DNA of 64,000 nucleotides, from positions 310,001-374,000 of the forward strand of contig NC_018212.1 in the NCBI RefSeq assembly GCF_000219625.1. Direction: 5' to 3'. The DNA is from Zymoseptoria tritici IPO323. Taxonomy: Eukaryota; Ascomycota; Dothideomycetes; Mycosphaerellales; Mycosphaerellaceae. This document shows positions 57,468 through 64,000 of this stretch, piece after piece. Position numbers and translations under genes: made by a program. Under the pieces are notes generated by a model. The model was not told the DNA's origin, ran no database searches, and worked only from the letters and a program-made list of their open reading frames with translations. The first letter of the stretch is position 1, and each line of letters opens with the position of its first letter.

Positions 57468-58404
57468 ATGGCAGCAGCAGGAAGCGTTGTGCCAGCTCTG
57501 GCCGACAGGCCAATCAAGAACACAATCGTCCTCTTCGATGTGGACGGCACGCTCACCCCAGCGCGACTGGTCAGTCCATGCACGACCGCATTGAAGCCAT
57601 GACAGCACCTCGGAACATGAGCTGAGCAACTATCGCAGAGTGTCTCGCCGGAAATGCTCCAACTCCTCTCCGCCCTCCGTCACAAAGTCGCCATTGGTTT
57701 CGTCGGCGGCTCCGATCTCGCGAAACAGCAAGAGCAGCTCGGAACGGCTTCCATCCCAGTCACCACACTTTTCGACTTCTGCTTCTCCGAGAACGGGCTG
57801 ACGGCGTTTCGCATGGGTCAGCCATTGGCGAGCACGAGCTTCATCAAGTGGATTGGAGAGGACAACTACAAGAAGCTGGTACGCTTCATTCTGCACTACA
57901 TTGCGGATTTGGACATCCCCATCAAGCGTGGAACGTTCATTGAGTTCCGGAATGGAATGATCAATGTCTCGCCCATTGGTCGTAATGCTAGCACGGCGGA
58001 GCGTCATGCTTATCAGGAGTACGATCTAAAGCACAACATTCGCAAGGACTTCGTCGCGGCGATCAGGAAGGAGTTCCCAGACATGGGATTGACGTGAGTC
58101 TAGGGAGATGCCATGGATCGGGCACAACATGCTGACAATACACTTTCACAGCTACTCCATCGGCGGCGAGATTTCCTTCGATGTTTTCCCTCAAGGCTGG
58201 GATAAGACTTACTGCCTCCAGCACCTCGACAACGAGAAGAACGTGCCCGGAGGCATCGAGTACAAGACCATTCACTTCTTCGGCGACAAGACAGCGGTTG
58301 GTGGCAACGACTACGAGATTTACACGAGCGAGCGTACGATCGGGCACAGCGTAACAAAACCAGAGGACACGATGGCCGAGCTCAGGCAGATGTTTGACTT
58401 GTAG
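57468..58404 (+). CDS. SEC53: Phosphomannomutase
   Basis: Converts mannose-6-phosphate to mannose-1-phosphate, feeding GDP-mannose for N- and O-glycosylation, GPI anchors and wall mannan; cytosolic. Exons 57468-57569, 57639-58093 and 58152-58404, 269 residues. Exon 1 carries the HAD-family nucleophile motif DVDGT (residues 24-28). Exon 2 has [36 protein letters not shown] and the cap domain. Exon 3 has [19 protein letters not shown] and the Mg-binding [17 protein letters not shown]. The first intron uses a GTCAGT donor. Introns are 69 and 58 nt. Length equals that of eukaryotic PMMs. Confidence 0.95.
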
Positions 58405-59219
58405 ACACGACCGGGTCACGGTAAAAGCCTTGGTAAGCTCAAAATTCGGGATCTTGGGATAACAGGAGTCAACGACTATGTGATACAGAGAAACACGAAT
58501 ATAACGCCTCCATGATCCCCGACGGCTCGATTTGCTAACAATCGGTACCTCTGAATCTGCGAATTGCAGCCTTCTCTACATTGAATTCGATACATCCGTT
58601 CGAATCGTCTAATGATCAAAGCAACGACGATGCTGGCGTCCTGCTGACATGCTTCTGTATCTGCAAGCCATACCTTGTCCATTGTGGTCCCTCTCTGTTT
58701 CATCAACACGCAAGTTCCCTGGACGACTCCCGAGGGAGCCGGACACGCGGTTGACGACGACTATGAGCCAACTCGCAGATTCTCCACGAGGCATACACCA
58801 TCGAGGACATTTTTCAGCATTGCAGCCGTTTGATCCTGCCTGTAAAAAGTGCATAGGCTCGACATGTGAAAAGCGGTCTAGTCCAGCACAGCATACGCCC
58901 GACGATTTACAGCATTCGCAGTAAAACTGGGTATCCTAGCTGACACCGACGCACCGCAGTGGGCACAGACATCGACAACACACTGCGCGGTAGCAAACTA
59001 CGACACCGCCACGATGACGCAGGTTTTCTGCTTTCGAATTACAGCAGACATAAAGAGGCGGGCTCGAGACAGCCAAAAGGAGCTCTCCTCACAACAACAG
59101 ATTGTTTTCAACTCCACAGGTACCACGAATTACCAGAACCACAACCCACGACCGCCTCAGCCACTCTCAACAGGCGATTGCACTCAATACTCGGACGCCT
59201 CCAAGCACGGCAAGCCAAC
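58405..59219. other. Intergenic upstream of the small secreted protein
   Basis: No supported gene. The frame that continues upstream of 59220 to 58959 has no features and is read as leader sequence. Confidence 0.45.
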
Positions 59220-59495
59220 ATGAAATTCTCCACGAGCACCATCCTCCTCGCCGCCATGGCTATTACCAACGCTGTAGCGCTGCCGCTCGCCGCCAACAAT
59301 TTCGCCGCAGTCAAGAATGTGATCCAAGGCCGGACCATCTTCAACCCTCGTCCGGACTGCGACCCGGAGCACCCGGAAACCTGCTACGGCAACAAAGTCA
59401 AGAAGGACTGGGGCCCAGAAATTTGCGACCCGTTGGGCGTCAACTGCGATAACAGTCCCAAGGTCAAGGCCAAGAGAGATCAGATCTCCGACTAG
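59220..59495 (+). CDS. Small secreted protein with paired CDP motifs
   Basis: 91-residue unrecognised protein. ATG 59220 is chosen, rather than upstream in-frame starts, because it begins an ideal signal peptide (MKFSTSTILLAAMAITNAVA). The mature part is about 70 residues, with just four cysteines in two similar loops: CDPEHPETC and CDPLGVNC. A KR dipeptide close to the end (KAKR then DQISD) is a possible Kex2-type site. Size, secretion and paired cysteines fit fungal small secreted proteins, including effector candidates, but no function can be assigned. Confidence 0.65.
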   Translation: MKFSTSTILLAAMAITNAVALPLAANNFAAVKNVIQGRTIFNPRPDCDPEHPETCYGNKVKKDWGPEICDPLGVNCDNSPKVKAKRDQISD

Positions 59496-60188
59496 AAACC
59501 AGACTCCATCCCGAGTGCAGTGGCAGCGGCGGCCCGTAGATCGAGACAGGCTATTCAGAGTACACCGACATAGCCTCCAGAGTTTCTGCTCGTCCAGTGA
59601 GAAACCGTGGTCGAGTGGCAACACAGACAGAAGCGACCTTTGCCCGATACTTTGGAGTTAGGAATGATCGTCGGAGGCACTGCGGAGTATCTCTTGAAGC
59701 TTGTACGTTACACGGTGGCATAGGATATCTTTATCGAAAGGCGTTGAGGTCGACTGCATCTGAGACTTTTCCTTGCTTTTCCATCAACACTCTCAGCTTA
59801 GAATTCTTGTAGTTAATGAACGTCGTGCTGGGCCCTTTCATTGAGATGAGACTTTAACGAAGCATCTCCATGCCCGTGACCCGTCTGACCTGCCGGAGTG
59901 ATGCCGACGGTTGTCTGCCTCGTCGAGGGACACGACTGAATATGACCTGTTCACTGTTTCTCATCCTTTCCTTCAGCGACCTCGCACGCCCATAATTTAC
60001 CTCTGGGAAACCGACACCCGACCGGCCGCGACCCTTAGCCGACGAATGAACTCTCCACAGCATCTACCTGGATCAAGCGTGAGCCATGTCATCGAGCTTC
60101 CAAGATTGATCAAGCACAGAATCAAGAGTGCAAGTCCCGCGCTTGGGATTGATCGAAAGCCTCACTCGAACATCGACTATAAGTAGCT
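59496..60188. other. Intergenic, no gene seen
   Basis: About 690 bp without a supported coding region. Confidence 0.45.
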
Positions 60189-60749
60189 ATGGCTTCCCGC
60201 GGCGACCCTTCAACTTCCAGTGATGCTGCCCTGCTGCAAGCCCTGGAAAGTGCGATCGTTGAAGCGCCTTCAAGCGATGTCCGCCGACTACTTGTAGAGC
60301 TCATGCACGCAGATAGCTTTGCATTGAACTCGATCAAAACGAAACTGCTTCCGTCCAAGTCATCGTCGTCTTTACCAGGCGAGCGTCCGTCAACGGTCTC
60401 GACAACCTGCAGAACGTGCCACAAACAATATGTCATTGCTGAGAATGGCCCGCTAGCTTGTCAACATCATGACGGTCAGTATACGTTCAGACTGAGGAGC
60501 CACATGCTAACGTCCCACAAAGGAGAGAAGCTAGTGGACGAATCGAACGGCTTTTGGGAGGACCACGAAGAGGATCATCATGGTTTTCGAGAGGATCTCC
60601 ACGACGAACCTGAGTTTGCGGAAGGTTTTGTGTGGAGCTGCTGCAACAGACTTGGAGATGGGCCGGGTTGTCAATCCTCGCAACACGAGCCAGAGGAAGG
60701 CCCAGAAGAGAGACGCAGGAAGCGCGTGAGGATTCAGAAGGTTGCTTGA
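60189..60749 (+). CDS. CHORD-like zinc-binding protein
   Basis: Single-exon, 186 residues, no signal peptide. A helical N-terminal part (ALLQALESAIVEAPSSDVRR) is followed by a Cys/His array: CRTCHKQY, ACQHHDGQ, a His/acidic loop (WEDHEEDHHG), WSCCNRL, GC and a last QH. The order (C..C..Y, C..H, W, WSCC, GC, H) recalls the CHORD fold, in which two zincs are bound; the usual HPGxPxFHxG stretch is not intact and the loop is expanded. The C-terminus is acidic then basic (EERRRKRVRIQK), a possible nuclear signal. CHORD proteins work as HSP90 co-chaperones, but such a role here is only a possibility. Confidence 0.6.
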   Translation: MASRGDPSTSSDAALLQALESAIVEAPSSDVRRLLVELMHADSFALNSIKTKLLPSKSSSSLPGERPSTVSTTCRTCHKQYVIAENGPLACQHHDGQYTFRLRSHMLTSHKGEKLVDESNGFWEDHEEDHHGFREDLHDEPEFAEGFVWSCCNRLGDGPGCQSSQHEPEEGPEERRRKRVRIQKVA

Positions 60750-61040
60750 GTTTGGACTTCTCGCCGCTGGTATGAAACGACTTCGCCTGCATATACAATA
60801 CTTCGAGGTCCAGTCGTTCGAAATTTTTGCGGCGGGGCAGCATGTCTGACCAACCGCTTTTCGATTCCTGCAATGACAAGTCTTCCACTATCATTGCACT
60901 TGCAGGTCGGCTCACTGGCACTTAGACTCCTGATTCCAACGACTCTCCTGTAGCGGCTCTTGTCCATATTACATGCTGCTCACGGAGCAAATCGCTACGA
61001 TGTTCTTTCCACGCTTTGTTTACCATTTAAGGAACCCCAC
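60750..61040. other. Intergenic between convergent genes
   Basis: About 290 bp, 3' ends of the CHORD-like gene and MRPL25. No gene seen. Confidence 0.5.
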
Positions 61041-61643
61041 TCATTTCGGCCACTTCTTCCATCCACGTCCATGTCCTCGCTCTTTCCATTCTTGAATCAT
61101 CTTTGGCATGTTCTCCATCGCCTTCCTCCGCTCCTCCAGTTTCCCTCTCAGCTGTCGCTCCCACAGCTTACCCTTGACCTTCTTGCCCACTCCAGTACCC
61201 TGTACTCTCAAGCCATTGTCTATCCGCTTCTGCTCCCTGATCTCTGGATGTTTTGGGCTCACAGGCATAAGCGGGAGGACGTTGTGTTTCGCCGCCAGCT
61301 TGAAGATCTCTGCTTGTCGCCGTAATGAGAACGCTGGGCCATGCCACGCACCGGTCCTCGGATTTTTATGCGGGAGGAAAGGATTTCGAGTCGTCTGTGA
61401 GCCGACTTTGGCAGGCTTGGATGTACTTCGCTCTAATGATATTGTCGTCGTTGATGCGCCGATATTGGGATCTGAAGATGACGTGTTCTCCGCGATGGTC
61501 ACTGTCTCGATCTGTGGTGATGTCGTCTGCTGCGTTGCTCCGGTCCTTGTCGCTGCTGTCTTCGGGAACTGCGGCGGAAACTTTTCGAAGAATCGTAGTA
61601 GACGTGGAGGTAGTCGCTGCGCCAGCTGTATATGTCGCTCCAT
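61041..61643 (-). CDS. MRPL25: Mitochondrial large ribosomal subunit protein mL59
   Basis: Fungal-specific protein of the mitochondrial large ribosomal subunit, 200 residues, intronless. Family marks in order: LLRFFEKFPPQFP near the start, a variable Ser/Thr linker, then NPFLPHKNPRTGAWHGPAFSLRRQAEIFKLA (residues about 88-118), SPKHPE, LRVQGTGVGKKVKGKLWERQ and the C-terminal RRKAMENMPKMIQEWKERG then HGRGWKKWPK. It is longer than yeast Mrpl25 (157 residues) through the linker. It is divergent from PUP3 over a 284-bp spacer. Confidence 0.9.
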   Translation of the reverse strand: MERHIQLAQRLPPRLLRFFEKFPPQFPKTAATRTGATQQTTSPQIETVTIAENTSSSDPNIGASTTTISLERSTSKPAKVGSQTTRNPFLPHKNPRTGAWHGPAFSLRRQAEIFKLAAKHNVLPLMPVSPKHPEIREQKRIDNGLRVQGTGVGKKVKGKLWERQLRGKLEERRKAMENMPKMIQEWKERGHGRGWKKWPK

Positions 61644-61927
61644 GATCGCGGTGGTTTGTAAGTGAATGTGGTAGTTGTAGAGACACAGATGAGAAGGCGG
61701 CGACGTTGGAAGTCCGGAGGTGAGGCTTGGCAGGCGCGACTGAGGTGAGCTCCAAGCTGCGTCGTCAACTCCACGCCTGGAGCTTCATCCATCAACGAAC
61801 TCCAACAACACCATTACCACAGCTCCACGAGCCATCTCGCCGACGAACAGCACAACGAACTCGCCTTGACAACAACCGCCAACCTCCGCACGCATCGAAA
61901 TCCAACAAATTCACCCTCTACCACAAG
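61644..61927. promoter_or_regulatory. Bidirectional promoter region, MRPL25 and PUP3
   Basis: 284 bp between divergent starts. It must hold both core promoters; no element is claimed. Confidence 0.5.
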
Positions 61928-62669
61928 ATGTCTTCGCCCTTCGCCATCAGTATGTATCATCACGAGATCGAGCTTGCATATGCGCATACTAACACCTCCT
62001 CCAGACGGCGGCGCCTGCGTGGCCATGGTTGGCAAGGACTGCGTGGCCATTGCCTGCGATCTCCGCCTCGGTCTCCAAGCGCTCACAGTCTCCAACAACT
62101 TCCCCAAGATCTTCTCCTACGGCAGCAGCGTCTATCTTGGCCTCACGGGTCTCGCAACCGATGTCAGCAGCGTATCCGAGCTCTTCCGCTACAAAGTCAA
62201 CATGTACCGCCTACGCGAGGAGCGCGACATCAGCCCCAAGACATTCTCGAACCTGGTCAGCAGCAGTCTGTATGAGCGGCGGTTTGGACCGTGGTTCGTG
62301 AGCCCAGTGGTGGCGGGGATCGATGGGACATCAGGGAAGCCATTCATTTGCGGGTAAGCATTGGAACATGAGATGAGCAGGGAAGACTTCTGGCAATACT
62401 GATGATACGGTCCATCTAGGTTCGACAGCATTGGGTGCATCGACTTCGCCAAGGACTTCATCGTCTCCGGTACAGCTTCAGACCAGCTCTTCGGTACCTG
62501 CGAAGGCCTCTGGGAGCCTGACCTCGGCCCGGAAGACCTCTTCGAAACCATCTCACAGGCACTGCTCAACGCAGTCGACCGCGACGCACTTTCCGGCTGG
62601 GGTGCACATGTGTACATCATCGAGAAGGACAAGGTCACCAAGCGGTTACTCAAGGGCCGACAAGATTAG
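61928..62669 (+). CDS. PUP3: Proteasome subunit beta type-3
   Basis: Non-catalytic beta-3 subunit of the 20S proteasome, 206 residues, nucleus and cytosol. Exons 61928-61949, 62005-62353 and 62420-62669; exon 1 is 22 nt. The N-terminus MSSPFAI followed by [21 protein letters not shown] lacks a processed Thr1, as expected of this inactive subunit. Family segments [40 protein letters not shown] and [19 protein letters not shown] are present, ending [19 protein letters not shown]. Length equals that of yeast Pup3 to within a residue. Confidence 0.95.
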
Positions 62670-64000
62670 ACGAGAGTGGAGGCGATGACGGACGAAGGAT
62701 ACGCCTCGGCGAAAGCGGCATCGAAGTGGTGTATAGTAGTGAGAGCAGTGGCACGGGCACTGCATGGCACAACCAAGCAAGGCAGGGCGTTATGGCGCAT
62801 CGACATGCGTAGATCAACGCATCCACTACGTGTGGTCAGTATCTCTGATGAAATGAGAACGATTGAAGCACAACGATACGATCAATATCCACGCTCACTA
62901 CTCCTGGCGGTGTGGTCTGGCGGACGGTGAACGAAGAATACTCCGTCTGTGAAGAAGTGAGATGCTGCTAATCGTGCATCTTAGGCGCTGTGTCTGCTCG
63001 GGCAGCCTTGAGTGTCCGACCGCCGATTTACCCGCGGGTCTGGCTGGTGCCTTGCATCTTATGCGATCCTCGAACGCCGAGATTCCGCCGTCGGCGCCGG
63101 TTTGCGAGCTTCGGCGCCGGTTCGTCACGCCGCTCCTGTATCACGACTGGTGGGTCGCGGCTTGCAAGCTCGTTCGGCCTCGCGGATGGCTTGCATACCG
63201 ATTTGGCATTCACGCTCACCGCACAAGCACCGTGGCTCGGCGAGAGAGACCTCGGCGCTTTCTTGCGCTTGGCTTGGTCCAGCCGGGATTAGCAAGGAAG
63301 TGTATGGACGCCAGCGGCGGCATGGATATTCACATCAGGTCTGAAATAGGTGCAATTGCTGTACTGCGACGTTGCGAACGAGAGGACTGTCGACGCGCTT
63401 GGAGGACCAGCGCGTGCCGCCAGCTTGCTCCTTTTCTTCCGGGGGGCCGCTCAGTGGACTGAACCTCTTGGCCGGCGAGCGCATAACGATCACCGTTCGG
63501 GGCCACGGGTGCGCTGACTTTTATCGTACTACTCACATTGCAACAAACTGATGAGAGCAGGCGCGTGGTGTGATTTCTCCCTGCCGCCAAACTAGCCCGT
63601 TTTATCCGCCTGCAATGGAGCTATCCCAATGCCGACCATGCTTGTAACGAGCGCAAGGATAGCCAGTCATGACAGACACGCCACGAGCCAGGAGGTCGCA
63701 TTTGCTCGGACCCTGGACGAGGTTCTCTCATCTGACATCTTACGACAACCCAATGGCCTGCAGTCTGTCGATGCCAGAGAAACAGCAAAACAGCAAAGGC
63801 AGACTGACGTGATCAGTCGCATTGCTGTCGTTGTTGTGGTGCTCTGCGGGAAGAGATCGTTTGAAATTACCTGGCCGGCTATTCCAGTTTTCGGGCTTGA
63901 ACAGCGAGCGAGTTCATCGCGCGGTAAGCGCGCTTTCCCGGTCGACAGTCCATCGTATTCGAATATCGGCGATGTCGGATGTTGCCAGGGGCCTCGAACG
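62670..64000. other. Right end of the window, no gene seen
   Basis: About 1.3 kb downstream of PUP3. Frames up to 166 codons overlap on all strands without domains or splice logic. A small tandem GGCGCCGGTT(T/C)G repeat occurs near 63100. Confidence 0.4.

Noticed and set aside
58959..59219. N-terminal extension of the small secreted protein
   Set aside because: It would bury the signal peptide inside the chain, and the added residues show no features.

Overview
The window is nuclear DNA of a filamentous ascomycete (Pezizomycotina, most likely a dothideomycete). Genes carry short introns (about 50-70 nt) with GTAAGT/GTATGT-like donors, CTAAC/CTGAC branch sites and CAG/TAG acceptors. The gene set fits too: fungal-type GFA1, a CFEM protein, a Zn2Cys6-like regulator, a MUG190-type C2 protein, and transposons with RIP-like C-to-T decay. 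No tRNA, rRNA, CRISPR array or bacterial feature was found.

Left arm (1-29.6 kb). Mitochondrial methionyl-tRNA synthetase (+) is followed by two tandem paralogues of a small PPxY-motif, cysteine-cluster, single-pass membrane protein (+). Next come a broken cysteine-rich secreted ORF (-), GFA1 (-, chitin precursor synthesis), and two tandem paralogues of a small unknown protein, the first interrupted by an in-frame TGA (+). A very large Ser/Thr-rich secreted adhesin-like gene with 17 exons (-), an amino-acid permease (-) and a zinc-cluster transcription factor (-) complete the arm.

Centre (29.6-45.4 kb). A Mutator-like element (MULE) has 41-bp terminal inverted repeats and a 12-bp flanking direct repeat. 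It is split by a 12-kb Ty3/gypsy chromovirus with 123-bp LTRs and a 5-bp target duplication. Both are dead. Their reading frames are recoverable end to end but are studded with TAA/TAG codons only, and catalytic Asp codons read Asn, all explained by CpA-to-TpA change. The retroelement has an unusual third ORF of about 1,370 codons between the chromodomain and the polypurine tract.

Right arm (45.4-64 kb). MUG190-like SMP/C2 protein (+), CFEM protein (-), a decayed and an intact multi-Myb-repeat gene (-), eIF2-gamma/GCD11 (+), phosphomannomutase/SEC53 (+), a small secreted protein (+), a CHORD-like zinc protein (+), mitoribosomal mL59/MRPL25 (-) and proteasome beta-3/PUP3 (+). The last 1.3 kb shows no gene. 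Housekeeping genes flank lineage-specific surface/secreted genes and one transposon nest. GFA1, SEC53, the adhesin and the CFEM protein all bear on cell-wall and surface biogenesis, but nothing shows co-regulation.
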